In this document: in pieces, positions 8,749 to 17,859 of the stretch
How positions within the stretch are numbered: the first letter of the stretch is position 1
How the letters are laid out: every line of letters starts with the position of its first letter
NCBI RefSeq assembly: GCF_001894785.1
Contig: NZ_BCWW01000001.1
Coordinates: 620,001 to 684,000, forward strand
Length of the DNA stretch: 64,000 bases
Source of the DNA: Rhodococcoides fascians NBRC 12155 = LMG 3623
GTDB taxonomy: Bacteria > Actinomycetota > Actinomycetes > Mycobacteriales > Mycobacteriaceae
Reading direction: 5' to 3'
Program-made: the position numbers and the translations under genes
Notes under the pieces: generated by a model
Told to the model about the DNA's origin: nothing
What the model saw: the letters and a program-made list of their open reading frames with translations, nothing else
The model's database searches: none

Positions 8749-9596
8749 GCGTTCGTCCAATCGTGAAAGCCGCGACCGGACTTGCGTCCGATGTCGCCGC
8801 GAGCAACCATGTCTCGCAACAACTGCGGGGGAGTGAACCTGTCGCCGAGGGTCGACGCCAGGTGTTCTGCGATGGCGAGCCGAACGTCCAACCCGACAAG
8901 GTCGGTGGACCGCAACGGCCCCATCGGATGCTTGTAGCCGAGTTCCACGGCGCGGTCGATCGATTCGGCGTCGGCGACGCCTTCCTCCAACATCCGGATG
9001 GCCTCGAGCCCGAGGCAGACGCCGAGCCGCGAGGTCGCGAAGCCGGGGGAGTCGTTGACAAGAACCTCGGTTTTGCCGAGCAGCGACACCCACTGTTGCA
9101 CTCGCTGCACGACGTCTGCAGAGGTGGCCGGGGCGCGCACGATCTCGACGAGGGTCGACGCCGGAACCGGGTTGAAGAAGTGCATCCCGATGAAGCGGCT
9201 CGGATCGCTCAATGCTGCGCCGAGTTCCGCGATGGAGATCGAGCTCGTGTTCGACGCGATGACCGTGTCGGGCCCGGCGATCTTGTCGACGAGAGCCAGT
9301 ACCTCGACCTTGAGCGACGGAATCTCGGGCACCGCTTCGACCACCAGGTCCAGGTCGGCAGGAAGATCCGAGGGGCCGGCGACGGTGGAGACCCGGGCGA
9401 GAATCGCAGCGGGGTCCTCGCCGAGCTTGCCGCGCTCGTGCGCCCGGTCCAGCCCGGTCGAGACTCGTCCGAGGGCTGCAGTCTGGTCGGCTGCTTCGGC
9501 GATGACGACGCTCGAGCCGAGGGCCGCGAACACCTGGGCAATACCTGCACCCATGCGGCCACCACCGACAACAGCTACTTTCACAGGAACTGTCAT
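8745..9596 (-). CDS. paaH: 3-hydroxyacyl-CoA dehydrogenase (3-hydroxyadipyl-CoA dehydrogenase)
   Basis: A 283-residue NAD-dependent dehydrogenase. The Rossmann motif VAVVGGGRMGAGIAQVFA is at residues about 5-22. The catalytic region contains GMHFFNPVP, and the C-terminal helical domain has SRLGVCLGLEAIRMLEEGV and GRKSGRGFHDW. In the phenylacetate route it oxidises 3-hydroxyadipyl-CoA. The length matches single-domain HbdA/PaaH enzymes rather than the longer E. coli PaaH. The start at 9596 overlaps the paaF stop by four bases. Confidence 0.88.
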   Translation of the reverse strand: MTVPVKVAVVGGGRMGAGIAQVFAALGSSVVIAEAADQTAALGRVSTGLDRAHERGKLGEDPAAILARVSTVAGPSDLPADLDLVVEAVPEIPSLKVEVLALVDKIAGPDTVIASNTSSISIAELGAALSDPSRFIGMHFFNPVPASTLVEIVRAPATSADVVQRVQQWVSLLGKTEVLVNDSPGFATSRLGVCLGLEAIRMLEEGVADAESIDRAVELGYKHPMGPLRSTDLVGLDVRLAIAEHLASTLGDRFTPPQLLRDMVARGDIGRKSGRGFHDWTNA

Positions 9597-10315
9597 TTCT
9601 TCTTCTCCAGAAATGCCGTCATCCGGCGTTGTTTGTCTTCGGTCTCGAACAGAACAGCCTGCGCGATGTCGTCGGCCCACGGGTGCGAACCGGGTGCATC
9701 GAGAATCCTTTTCGTCAGCTTCAGGGCCAGTGGGGCTTGTCTCGCAATGCGATCCGCGAGGGAATGCGCTGCAGTCAACGGCTCGTCGACGACGTCCAGC
9801 ACCAGGCCGCACCGAAGTGCCACCTCTGCGTCCAGTGTCCGGCCACCGAGAAGCACCTGCTTCGCTACGGACACGCCCACCAGCGTCGGTAACCGGTAGC
9901 TGGCCCCGGCGGCAGCCATGATGCCCAGTCCCGGTTCGGGATTGCCGAACACGGCCGTCGGCGACGCGATGCGAATGTCGCAGGCGTAGGACAGTTCGGC
10001 TCCGCCGCCGAGCGCGTATCCGCGGACGGCTGCAATCGTCGGCAGGGGGAGTGCGGCGATGCGATCGAACAGGTTTCGGTTGATGCCGCGCAGTGCGTCG
10101 TCGCGAGTGCGGGCCCGCAACTGGTTGATGTCGGCACCGCCGGCAAAATGCTCGCCTGCTCCGGTCAGGATCACGATCCTGGGATCCTGCTCCACGAGCG
10201 CGCACACCTCGTGCAGCTCGCCGATCATGTCGGAATCGATCGCATTGCGCTGCTTCTCGCGACTCAGGGTGACAACAACGCGGTCCGCTAATTCCTCCAC
10301 GACAAGCGTATTCAC
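9593..10315 (-). CDS. paaF: enoyl-CoA hydratase (2,3-dehydroadipyl-CoA hydratase)
   Basis: A 240-residue crotonase-fold protein with GEHFAGGADINQL, the oxyanion segment GYALGGGAELSYACDIRIA and the second glutamate in GNPEPGLGI. Both glutamates expected of hydratases are present. A GTG start at 10315 is chosen because it overlaps the thiolase stop as GTGA and precedes the first beta strand NTLVVEEL. It hydrates 2,3-dehydroadipyl-CoA. The exact division of work between PaaF and PaaG is inferred from sequence features. Confidence 0.85.
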   Translation of the reverse strand: MNTLVVEELADRVVVTLSREKQRNAIDSDMIGELHEVCALVEQDPRIVILTGAGEHFAGGADINQLRARTRDDALRGINRNLFDRIAALPLPTIAAVRGYALGGGAELSYACDIRIASPTAVFGNPEPGLGIMAAAGASYRLPTLVGVSVAKQVLLGGRTLDAEVALRCGLVLDVVDEPLTAAHSLADRIARQAPLALKLTKRILDAPGSHPWADDIAQAVLFETEDKQRRMTAFLEKKK

Positions 10316-11511
10316 GGTGCCTCGATCAACATCGACACGCCTTGCCCGACGCCGACGCACAGTGTCGCGAGCCCACGGGAGGCCTTCTCGCGTTCCATCC
10401 GGCCCAACAGCGTCAACAGAATTCGAGCACCCGACGAGCCGAGAGGGTGTCCGAGGGCGATGGCCCCGCCGTCGGCATTGACGATGTTCTCGTCGAGCTT
10501 CAGCTGGCGGATGACGCCGAGGGACTGTGCGGCGAAGGCCTCGTTGAGTTCGACGGCACCGAGGTCGTCGATCGACCATCCCGCGCGAGTGAGCGCCTTC
10601 TGCGTGGACGGGACCGGCCCGAGTCCCATGATGTGGGGCGCGATGCCGGCGCTCGCGCTGGTGACGATGCGTCCGCGCATCTCGAGGCCATACTTGTTCA
10701 CGGCTTCTTCCGAGGCCACCACCAATGCCGATGCCCCGTCTGTGAATGGCGACGAGGTGCCGGCGGTGACGATGCCGTCCTTGCGGAAGACGGTCTTCAG
10801 GGTGCCGAGCTTGTTCAGAGTGGTTCCGCGGCGCGGCGTCTCGTCCTCGGTGACATCGCCGTTCTTGGTCGTGACGGGCACGATCTCGTCGGCGAAGCGT
10901 CCGGCATCCTGGGCGGCGACGGCACGCTGCTGACTGCGGAAGGCGAAGGCGTCGGACTCTTCACGGGTGATGCCCTCGCTGAGCGCGACCTCTTCGGCGG
11001 TCTCGCCCATCGACAGGGTGATCTTGGGGTCGGTGCCCGCGTCGTGCGCTGCGAAGGTCGGGTTGGTGAATCGCCAGCCGAGGGAGGTATCGAAGATCTC
11101 GCCGGGCTTGGCCCACGCCGTCCCGGGCTTGGCCATGACCCATGGCGCGCGCGTCATGGACTCGACGCCACCGGCGACGATGATGTCGGCCTCACCGCTG
11201 CGAATGGTGCTCGCGGCGTTGGCCACTGCGGTCAGTCCGCTCGCGCACAGGCGATTGACGGTATATCCCGGCACCGACTGGGGCAGACCTGCGAGCAGAA
11301 CCGCCATTCTGGCCACATCGCGATTGTCCTCGCCTGCCTGGTTGGCCGCACCCAGAATCACCTCGTCGATTCGATCGACGGGTACGCCCGCTCTGCGGAC
11401 CGCTTCGGCCACGACCAGCCCGGCGAGATCGTCGGGGCGCACCGAGGCCAGGGCACCGCCGTAGCGCCCGTGCGGGGTACGTGCGCCGGCCACGAGAAAT
11501 ACTTCGCCCAC
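10312..11511 (-). CDS. paaJ: thiolase, probable 3-oxoadipyl-CoA / 3-oxo-5,6-dehydrosuberyl-CoA thiolase
   Basis: A 399-residue thiolase of normal length. The acyl-accepting Cys is in VNRLCASGLTAVANAAS. The GGAIALGHPLGSSGARI motif carries the active-site His, and the second catalytic Cys lies in ATLCVGVGQGVS. It releases acetyl-CoA and succinyl-CoA products at the end of phenylacetate beta-oxidation. It is the first gene of a four-gene operon (paaJFHG) whose promoter region is shared with the divergent paaR gene. Confidence 0.9.
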   Translation of the reverse strand: MGEVFLVAGARTPHGRYGGALASVRPDDLAGLVVAEAVRRAGVPVDRIDEVILGAANQAGEDNRDVARMAVLLAGLPQSVPGYTVNRLCASGLTAVANAASTIRSGEADIIVAGGVESMTRAPWVMAKPGTAWAKPGEIFDTSLGWRFTNPTFAAHDAGTDPKITLSMGETAEEVALSEGITREESDAFAFRSQQRAVAAQDAGRFADEIVPVTTKNGDVTEDETPRRGTTLNKLGTLKTVFRKDGIVTAGTSSPFTDGASALVVASEEAVNKYGLEMRGRIVTSASAGIAPHIMGLGPVPSTQKALTRAGWSIDDLGAVELNEAFAAQSLGVIRQLKLDENIVNADGGAIALGHPLGSSGARILLTLLGRMEREKASRGLATLCVGVGQGVSMLIEAP

Positions 11512-11538
11512 TTCGAAACTCCTTCGTCGGTTGCGTCA

Positions 11539-11568
11539 TTAATAACCGAACATTCGGTCGTTTGGCAA
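11539..11568 (-). promoter_or_regulatory. putative paaJFHG promoter
   Basis: Read on the minus strand, TTGCCA (11563-11568, 5 of 6 to -35 consensus) and TATTAA (11539-11544, 4 of 6 to -10) are 18 bp apart. The PaaR-type operator fills the spacer, which is a classical repressor position. Confidence 0.6.
11545..11558. promoter_or_regulatory. PaaR-type operator between paaJ and paaR
   Basis: ACCGAACATTCGGT is a perfect 6-2-6 inverted repeat. It lies between the -35 and -10 boxes of paaJ and about 65 bp before the paaR start, so it could control both the operon and the regulator. Confidence 0.75.
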
Positions 11569-11621
11569 GGTCTGCTGCCCGTGGTGCTGTGGAATCGTCC
11601 GCCGACTGCGAAGATGTGGCA

Positions 11622-12233
11622 ATGACAACCGCACGCGTGCCGCGCAAGACCGGACAGCCAGGGCGGCCGGGATACGACCTGGATTCCCTCTTGGCCGTGG
11701 CGGTCAAGGTCTTCAACGACCGTGGGTACGACGGCACCAGCATGGAGATTCTGGCGAAGCGGCTCGGTATCACCAAGTCGTCGATCTACCACCACGTATC
11801 GGGCAAGTCCGAGTTGCTCGAACTCGCGCTGTCGCGGGCTCTCAATGCGCTGTTCGCCGTGACGACCGAGGATCGGGCGACCACCGGGCGGTACATCGAC
11901 CGGCTCGAATACCTGGTGCGTCGCAGCGTCGACATCTTGTGCGCGGAGTTGCCCTACGTGACGCTGCTGCTGCGGGTGCGGGGCAACACCGACGTCGAGC
12001 GGCGCGCTCTCGCCCGCAGGCGCGAATTCGACACGTTCGTCACCGGGCTCGTCGTCGCCGCCGCCGAGGAGGGCGACCTGCGTCCCGGTGTCGACCCGGC
12101 TCTGGCGTCCAAGCTCGTCTTCGGCACGGTCAACTCGCTCATCGAGTGGTACCGCCCGCGCACCGGCGGATCCGTCGAGGAATTGGCCGACGCCGTGGTC
12201 GCGCTGACCTTCGACGGCTTGCGCCGCACGTAG
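11622..12233 (+). CDS. paaR: TetR-family regulator, probable phenylacetate repressor
   Basis: A 203-residue regulator. Residues about 20-65 form a TetR helix-turn-helix (GTSMEILAKRLGITKSSIYHHVSGKSE gives the recognition region), and the rest is a ligand-binding helical domain. It is divergent from paaJ and lies before paaZ. TetR-type PaaR proteins in other bacteria bind phenylacetyl-CoA and release palindromes of this kind. The ATG at 11622 is preferred because the family-like sequence begins there. Regulation of the four nearby operators by this protein is inference. Confidence 0.85.
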   Translation: MTTARVPRKTGQPGRPGYDLDSLLAVAVKVFNDRGYDGTSMEILAKRLGITKSSIYHHVSGKSELLELALSRALNALFAVTTEDRATTGRYIDRLEYLVRRSVDILCAELPYVTLLLRVRGNTDVERRALARRREFDTFVTGLVVAAAEEGDLRPGVDPALASKLVFGTVNSLIEWYRPRTGGSVEELADAVVALTFDGLRRT

Positions 12234-12244
12234 CAACGCAAGTC

Positions 12245-12295
12245 TTGACTTCTCGGCGTTCGGCGGCGATGGTAATTACCGACCGAACGTACGGT
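12245..12295 (+). promoter_or_regulatory. paaZ promoter region with PaaR-type operator
   Basis: TTGACT at 12245-12250 is a likely -35 box; the -10 box is less clear and probably overlaps GGTAAT or TAATTA near 12271-12278. The operator ACCGAACGTACGGT (12282-12295) is preceded by TTACCG. The block from GTAATTACCGACCGAA onward is almost the same as at 17723-17746. Confidence 0.65.
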
Positions 12296-12309
12296 GAGAT
12301 GGAGGCGTT

Positions 12310-14337
12310 GTGAGCAGACTTCTGGAAAGCTATGCCCAGGGCACGTGGTATTCCGCGACCGACGAGGGAACGCCGCTGATGAGCGCCGTCGACGGCAGTG
12401 AGATCGCCCGGGTGTCGTCCAGTGGTCTCGACGTCGCAGGCATGGTCGACTACGCCCGCACCGTCGGAGGGCCCGCGCTCGCAGCCCTGACGTTCCACGA
12501 GCGTGCAGCCCTGCTCAAGCAACTGGGGCTGACGCTGCTGGCCGGCAAGGAGGAGTTCTACCAACTCTCCCGGCACACCGGAGCCACCACCCGCGATTCC
12601 GGCGTGGACATCGACGGCGGTTTCGGCACCGTGCTGAGCTATGCGAGCAAGGCTCGACGTGAACTCCCCAACGAGACGGTCTACCTCGACGGCGCCATCG
12701 AGCAGCTCGGCAAGAAGGGCACTTTCCTCGGTCAGCACATCTACACCTCCCGGCGCGGCGTCGCCGTGCAGATCAACGCGTACAACTTCCCCGTCTGGGG
12801 CTTCCTCGAAAAGCTGGCACCCGCGTTCATCGCGGGCGTGCCCTCGATCGTCAAGCCCGCCAGTCAAACTGCGTACCTGACCGAGCTTGTCTTCCGTCGG
12901 ATCATCGAGTCGGGGTTGCTGCCCGAGGGGTCGGTTCAGTTGCTGTGTGGCAGTGCCCGCGGTGTCCTCGACCACCTCGGCGGCCAGGACTCGGTGGCCT
13001 TCACCGGATCGGCCGATACCGCTGCAACCCTGCGCTCACACCCCAACGTCGTCGGCGAGGGACTCCATTTCACGGCGGAAGCCGATTCTCTCAACGCGTC
13101 CATCCTGGGTTCCGATGTGTCACAGAGTGATCCGGAGTTCGATCTGTTCGTCAAAGGTGTCTTCACCGAGATGACATCCAAAGCCGGCCAGAAGTGCACG
13201 GCCATCCGCCGCGTGCTGGTGCCGCAGGACTCGGTCGAACCCGTCATCGAGGCGCTCAAGGCCAAGCTCGACAAGGTCGTCGTCGGTGACCCGCAGGACG
13301 ACGGCGTCACCATGGGTGCACTCGCCAGCATCGACCAGCGCGACGAGGTCCTCAAATCCATTCGTGGACTGATCAAGTCAGCCACCGTCGTCTTCGGTGA
13401 TCCCGAGACCGTGGATTCACGGCCCGGTGCCTTCATGGCACCGGTCCTGTTAAAGGCCGGCGACAAGAGCGCACCCGAACCGCACGAGATCGAGGCATTC
13501 GGGCCCGTCTCCACCGTCATCGGTTACGACAGCACCGCAGACCTGCTCGACCTCGTCGCCCGCGGAAAGGGCTCTCTGGTCGCATCTCTGGTGACCAAAG
13601 ATTCGGCCATCGCGCGCGAGATCGTCCTGGGCATCGCTCCGTACCACGGGCGCATCCTGGTCCTGAATTCCGAGGACGCCAAGGAATCGACCGGTCACGG
13701 TTCGCCGCTACCGGTACTGGTGCACGGCGGACCCGGCCGCGCAGGCGGTGGTGAAGAACTCGGCGGTATCCGCGGCGTCCTGCACCACATGCAGCGCACC
13801 GCAATTCAGGGAACCCCGGACGTTCTGACGGCCATCGGCAACAAGTGGGTGACCGGCGCGAAGCAGACGACCGGCGACGTGCACCCGTTCCGCAAGAACC
13901 TGGGCGAGCTGAAACTGGGCGACACCATCATCGGTGGCCCACGACAGGTCACCCGCGCCGACATCGATCACTTCGCGGAATTCACCGGCGACACCTTCTA
14001 TGCACACACCGATCCCGAAGCGGCAGCCGCCAATCCACTGTTCGGCGGCATTGTCGCGCACGGTTACCTGGTGGTTTCGCTGGCCGCAGGGTTGTTCGTC
14101 GACCCGGCCCCTGGCCCCGTCCTGGCGAACTTCGGCGTCGACAGTCTGCGCTTCCTGACGCCGGTCAAGGCCGAGGATTCGTTGACTGTGACGCTGACCG
14201 CCAAGCTCATCACTCCGCGTCAGAGTGCCGATTACGGCGAGGTGCGGTGGGATGCAGTGGTCGTCAACCAGGACGGCGATCCCGTAGCAACCTACGACGT
14301 GCTCACCCTGGTCGCGAAGCCCGAGGCCGCGTCATGA
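12310..14337 (+). CDS. paaZ: bifunctional oxepin-CoA hydrolase / 3-oxo-5,6-dehydrosuberyl-CoA semialdehyde dehydrogenase
   Basis: A 675-residue fusion. The N-terminal two thirds is an aldehyde dehydrogenase with catalytic Cys296 in GQKCTAIRR and the Glu in [10 protein letters not shown]. The C-terminal part (from about residue 525) is an R-specific hydratase/MaoC domain with [11 protein letters not shown] and [11 protein letters not shown], the family's Asp/His pair. It opens the oxepin-CoA ring hydrolytically and oxidises the resulting aldehyde. A GTG start at 12310 follows GGAGG directly upstream. Its stop overlaps the next start by four bases. Confidence 0.93.
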   Translation: MSRLLESYAQGTWYSATDEGTPLMSAVDGSEIARVSSSGLDVAGMVDYARTVGGPALAALTFHERAALLKQLGLTLLAGKEEFYQLSRHTGATTRDSGVDIDGGFGTVLSYASKARRELPNETVYLDGAIEQLGKKGTFLGQHIYTSRRGVAVQINAYNFPVWGFLEKLAPAFIAGVPSIVKPASQTAYLTELVFRRIIESGLLPEGSVQLLCGSARGVLDHLGGQDSVAFTGSADTAATLRSHPNVVGEGLHFTAEADSLNASILGSDVSQSDPEFDLFVKGVFTEMTSKAGQKCTAIRRVLVPQDSVEPVIEALKAKLDKVVVGDPQDDGVTMGALASIDQRDEVLKSIRGLIKSATVVFGDPETVDSRPGAFMAPVLLKAGDKSAPEPHEIEAFGPVSTVIGYDSTADLLDLVARGKGSLVASLVTKDSAIAREIVLGIAPYHGRILVLNSEDAKESTGHGSPLPVLVHGGPGRAGGGEELGGIRGVLHHMQRTAIQGTPDVLTAIGNKWVTGAKQTTGDVHPFRKNLGELKLGDTIIGGPRQVTRADIDHFAEFTGDTFYAHTDPEAAAANPLFGGIVAHGYLVVSLAAGLFVDPAPGPVLANFGVDSLRFLTPVKAEDSLTVTLTAKLITPRQSADYGEVRWDAVVVNQDGDPVATYDVLTLVAKPEAAS

Positions 14338-14651
14338 GCGTACGAGTAGCCGTCTGTTACGGGATGCCCGAGGACACTGCCGCATTCGATCGTCACTACG
14401 CAGAGGTGCACGTGCCCCTCGCGCGTGCAGTCCCCGGTTTGGTCGATTTCACCTGGGGCACCCTCGATTCGCTCGCCGATTCACCGCCGCCGTACTACGC
14501 GATCGCCAGCCTGTACTTCGCGGACGAGGCGTCGCTGAAGGCAGGATTGGCTTCGCTCGAGATGAAAGCGGCAGGCAAGGACCTGCGGAACTTCGCAACC
14601 GGCGGCGTCACAATGTTCACCCAGAACGAGCAGTCGGTGCTGCAGCCGTGA
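14334..14651 (+). CDS. EthD-domain small protein within the paaZ operon
   Basis: A 105-residue protein with the EthD-type dimeric alpha-beta barrel pattern. The segment AAFDRHYAEVHVPLARAVPGL carries the family's typical H-Y-x-x-x-H-x-P-L motif. ATGA overlaps join it to paaZ before it and to paaI after it, so it belongs to the same transcript. EthD-like proteins include accessory proteins and isomerases of aromatic or ether degradation. No fixed role in phenylacetate degradation is established that I can name; function here is unknown. Confidence 0.8.
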   Translation: MSVRVAVCYGMPEDTAAFDRHYAEVHVPLARAVPGLVDFTWGTLDSLADSPPPYYAIASLYFADEASLKAGLASLEMKAAGKDLRNFATGGVTMFTQNEQSVLQP

Positions 14652-15043
14652 GCGATTCGCCTATTGCGCGGGAGATGTTCGAGGTCGACGCCGCGTCCCG
14701 CAAGCTCGGTATCGAACTGATCGAGCTGTCACCCGGTCACGCGAGAATGTCGATGGTCGTGACCGAGGACATGGTCAACGGTTACGCCATCACACACGGC
14801 GGATACGTCTTCCTGCTTGCGGATACGACGTTCGCTATGTCCTGCAACTCGCACGAGGATTCGGCCGTCGCTGCCCGATGCGACATCCGGTACCTCCGTC
14901 CCACGAAGGTCGGTGACGTCCTCGTCGCCGACGCCGTCGAGCGTGCGAGGTTCGGCCGCAACGGTATCTACGACGTGTCGGTGACGTGCCGAGACGAGCT
15001 GATCGCCGAATTCCGAGGCGACAGTCGCACGATAGCGCGCTAG
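14648..15043 (+). CDS. paaI: hotdog-fold acyl-CoA thioesterase
   Basis: A 131-residue hotdog protein with the PaaI signature GYAITHGGYVFLLADTTFA and the catalytic acidic residue in LADT. It hydrolyses ring-hydroxylated or dead-end phenylacetyl-CoA thioesters and so frees CoA. The GTG start at 14648 overlaps the preceding stop by four bases. It ends the paaZ-ethD-paaI unit. Confidence 0.9.
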   Translation: MSDSPIAREMFEVDAASRKLGIELIELSPGHARMSMVVTEDMVNGYAITHGGYVFLLADTTFAMSCNSHEDSAVAARCDIRYLRPTKVGDVLVADAVERARFGRNGIYDVSVTCRDELIAEFRGDSRTIAR

Positions 15044-15073
15044 CGATCCGGCACGTGGAAGTACTGTGAGTCG

Positions 15074-16186
15074 GTGACCACTGCAGACCTGTCGGCGCTG
15101 GCAGACGCCACCGCCACTGCGGTGGGTGGTGCTGTGTCGGTGATGGATCCGCAGGGCTATGTGGTGGCGTATTCGTCGGTGCCGGGGCAGCCGATCGACG
15201 ACGTGCGACGCGACGGCATTCTGGGCAAGCAGGTCCCGGCTCGATACATGGTGCATCACATCGATCCGGACTTCCGGCGCAGCTCGACCGTGCACGTCGT
15301 CGATGTGGCCGGTGCGCTACCGCGTCTGGCAGTGGCGGTTTCGGTCGACAGGGAGTACCTCGGCTCCATCTGGTGCATTGCGTCCGGTGTCGGCATCCGT
15401 CCGCCGGCCCCTGCGGCAGTGGCTGCATTGACGCGTGCGGCCGCAGCTGCAGTGCCGTTGTTGTCGGCTCGACATCATCCGGCCGATGCCGACAATCCCA
15501 GGGTGCGTGCGTTACTGACCGATCCCGAGGTCGTCACTACGCCGGGAAAGCGCTACGCCGTTCTGGCCGCAGAAGTGGAGTCGCCGCGAGCGCAGAAAAT
15601 GTTGGTGCAGCTCGCTGGTCTGCTGCAGCTCACGTTCGGCAACGCGGGCGACTCCGGATGCATCGTCGACGGGAACACCGTCCTGCTGGTGGTGGAGTCC
15701 GACGACGAACGCGCATTCGCTGCGGAGGCAGAGGAGGTTCGACGACGCGCAGAGGCGGCCTTCGGTGCTGCGGTGAGCTTCGCGATCGGTGGCCCGGACG
15801 CCCGTCCCGCGATAGCGCTCAAGCATGCTCACTGGGTACTCGACGCGATCGAAACGGGCGCACAGACAACGACATTCGAGCATAATCGCGTATCGGTCAC
15901 TCTTCGGAGAGCGGGTGAGGCGCTGTCCGAGGTGTCGCTCGCCTTGCCTGCCGTCGAACGGATGCTGTCCTGCGATGCCTCGGAAGGTACGGAATACGCT
16001 GCGACGGTGCTGGCGTTGTTGGCACACGAATCCAACGTCGCTGCCGCGTCTGCGTCGCTGTACCTGCACCCCAATACCTTTCGCTACCGACTCCGGCGTA
16101 CCAAGGAGTTGTTCGGTCTCGATCTCGACGACGTGGACACCCGTTTACTGGTGTGGATGTCGCTGCGGCTCACGATCGGGCGGTGA
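15074..16186 (+). CDS. PucR/CdaR-family transcriptional regulator
   Basis: A 370-residue protein. The N-terminal part (about 1-130) looks like a GAF-like sensor (AVSVMDPQGYVVAYSS), and the C-terminal 60 residues form the PucR-type helix-turn-helix: HESNVAAASASLYLHPNTFRYRL and the terminal DVDTRLLVWMSLRL. It starts with GTG 31 bp after paaI and may be read from the same transcript. Its 3' end overlaps the convergent FAD oxidase by 17 bp. PucR regulators sense small metabolites such as hydroxy acids; it is a candidate activator of the adjacent oxidase. Confidence 0.83.
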   Translation: MTTADLSALADATATAVGGAVSVMDPQGYVVAYSSVPGQPIDDVRRDGILGKQVPARYMVHHIDPDFRRSSTVHVVDVAGALPRLAVAVSVDREYLGSIWCIASGVGIRPPAPAAVAALTRAAAAAVPLLSARHHPADADNPRVRALLTDPEVVTTPGKRYAVLAAEVESPRAQKMLVQLAGLLQLTFGNAGDSGCIVDGNTVLLVVESDDERAFAAEAEEVRRRAEAAFGAAVSFAIGGPDARPAIALKHAHWVLDAIETGAQTTTFEHNRVSVTLRRAGEALSEVSLALPAVERMLSCDASEGTEYAATVLALLAHESNVAAASASLYLHPNTFRYRLRRTKELFGLDLDDVDTRLLVWMSLRLTIGR

Positions 16187-17576
16187 GGACCTTCCCTGGG
16201 TTGAGCAGGTAATGCGGGTCGAGCAGTTCCTTGATGCCGCGCTGCAGTTCCGCTGCAACAGAATCGAGTTCGGTCTCGAGAAGATCGCGTTTGAGCAGGC
16301 CGACGCCGTGCTCACCGGTAATGGTCCCGCCCAGAGAGAGGGCGAATGCCGCGATCTCGTCGAACGCGCGGTGTGCCTTGACCAACGATGACGGGTCCAT
16401 CGGGTCGACGATGACTGTCGGATGGATGTTGCCGTCCCCTGCGTGGCCGACGACGCCGATGACGATGCCGATGCGCTCGGCGATGCGTCCCACCTCGTCG
16501 ATCATCGTGGCGAGCTGCGAAATAGGAACGGACACATCGTCGACCAACGGTGAGCCGAGACGCTCGAGTGCCGGGTACGCCAGTCGACGGGCCTGCACGA
16601 GCTGCTCCGATTCGACCTCGTCCTCGGCAACGGCTACATCGGTTGCCCCGGCTGCGGTGCACAGTGCGGCGATGGCTTCGAGCTCCTGCACAGAGCCTGC
16701 GCCGATATCGGACTGAGCGATCAGCACGGCCGCGGCGTCGGTGCCGAAGTCCATCCGGGCGTACGCGTCGATCGCGGCGATGGTGGTGCGGTCCAGCAAC
16801 TCGAACAGGCTCGGAGTGATACCGGCGGCCCGGATCTGCGTCACCGCTTCACCGGCCGCGACAGTCGACGGGAAGGTCGCGGCCATGGTCAGCGGAGTGG
16901 CAGCCGGAAAGTCGAGTCCTACGGTTGCTTCGGTGATGATTCCGAGTGTGCCTTCGGATCCGACGAACAGTTCGGCCAGGGAAAGCCCGGCCACGCCTTT
17001 GACGGTGCGTCGACCGACGAACGTGGCGCGCCCGTCGGCGAGTACGACGCGCAGACCACGGACGAACCGTGCTGTGACGCCGTATTTCACGCAGCACAGA
17101 CCGCCGGCGTTGGTGGCGATGTTGCCGCCGATGGTCGACGCCTCCCAGCTGGACGGGTCGGGGAGGTACGTCAATCCCTGCTGCAGGGCAGCATCTTTCA
17201 GCTCTTTGTTCGTGACACCGGGTTGCACGACGGCGGTGCGGTTGACGACGTCCAACTCGACGATCTTGTTCATCCGCCGGGTGTTGAGGGCAATGGCTCC
17301 GACGCTGGCGTTCGCGGCTCCCGCCAGGCCGGTCAATGCGCCTTGCGGTACCACGGGAATGCGATGTGCCGATGCGATTTTCATGATCGCCTGTACGTCC
17401 GATTCGGTGCTCGGTAGCACTGCCGCCAGGGGTAGGGCGGATTCGCACAGAGCGGCGGCGTCGTGCCGGAAGCTTTGCAGGATGTCCGGGTCGGTCACCA
17501 CCGCGTCGGCGCCGAGGGCGCGCATCAGTTCGTCGATGACCGGCGAATGGAGAACGAGGGTGGTCGGAGCAGCCAT
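16170..17576 (-). CDS. glcD: FAD-linked 2-hydroxy-acid oxidase (GlcD-type)
   Basis: A 468-residue protein of the vanillyl-alcohol-oxidase superfamily. The FAD domain has PQGALTGLAGAANA, PDPSSWEASTIGGNIATNAGG and FVGSEGTLGIITEA. The C-terminal cap has HAGDGNIHPT and GTITGEHGVGLLKR. These match D-lactate, glycolate and D-2-hydroxyglutarate dehydrogenases. No GlcE or GlcF genes are adjacent, so a three-subunit glycolate oxidase is unlikely. It shares the region 17577-17859 with a divergent transporter controlled by a PaaR-type site. The start at ATG 17576 is favoured, with a weak ribosome site. Confidence 0.8.
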   Translation of the reverse strand: MAAPTTLVLHSPVIDELMRALGADAVVTDPDILQSFRHDAAALCESALPLAAVLPSTESDVQAIMKIASAHRIPVVPQGALTGLAGAANASVGAIALNTRRMNKIVELDVVNRTAVVQPGVTNKELKDAALQQGLTYLPDPSSWEASTIGGNIATNAGGLCCVKYGVTARFVRGLRVVLADGRATFVGRRTVKGVAGLSLAELFVGSEGTLGIITEATVGLDFPAATPLTMAATFPSTVAAGEAVTQIRAAGITPSLFELLDRTTIAAIDAYARMDFGTDAAAVLIAQSDIGAGSVQELEAIAALCTAAGATDVAVAEDEVESEQLVQARRLAYPALERLGSPLVDDVSVPISQLATMIDEVGRIAERIGIVIGVVGHAGDGNIHPTVIVDPMDPSSLVKAHRAFDEIAAFALSLGGTITGEHGVGLLKRDLLETELDSVAAELQRGIKELLDPHYLLNPGKVLTARS

Positions 17577-17694
17577 GGATTCGAGTATGTCGGGTGGCGC
17601 TGTCGATGTCTGCGTCGTTTCGGACGAAGCACGAGGTCTCGATCGGTAGTTTCCGACGAAGTGTGGGCAGGGCCTTGTTATGCACGCGACCACC

Positions 17695-17746
17695 TTGACA
17701 AACTACGGTGGCGCCGGTCACAGTAATTACCGACCGAATGGACGGT
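17695..17746 (+). promoter_or_regulatory. transporter promoter with PaaR-type operator
   Basis: A perfect -35 TTGACA lies at 17695-17700. The -10 is not clear and probably overlaps CACAGTAAT near 17719-17727. The operator ACCGAATGGACGGT (17733-17746) is preceded by GTAATTACCG, the same block as before paaZ. The rest of the 283-bp gap between glcD and the transporter shows no other gene. Confidence 0.65.
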
Positions 17747-17859
17747 GAGTTTTATCCGGTTCGTCGGTTACCTGAATCCGCCGCTGTTCATACCCCACGT
17801 CACTCCGAACTGTCGCTCGCTCTCACGAGCGCCGGAGCCCGAACGAAACGAGATCGTCG

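Noticed and set aside
17577..17693. N-terminal extension of the GlcD-type oxidase to 17693
   Set aside because: The added residues have no family similarity and would overlap the promoter region of the divergent transporter.
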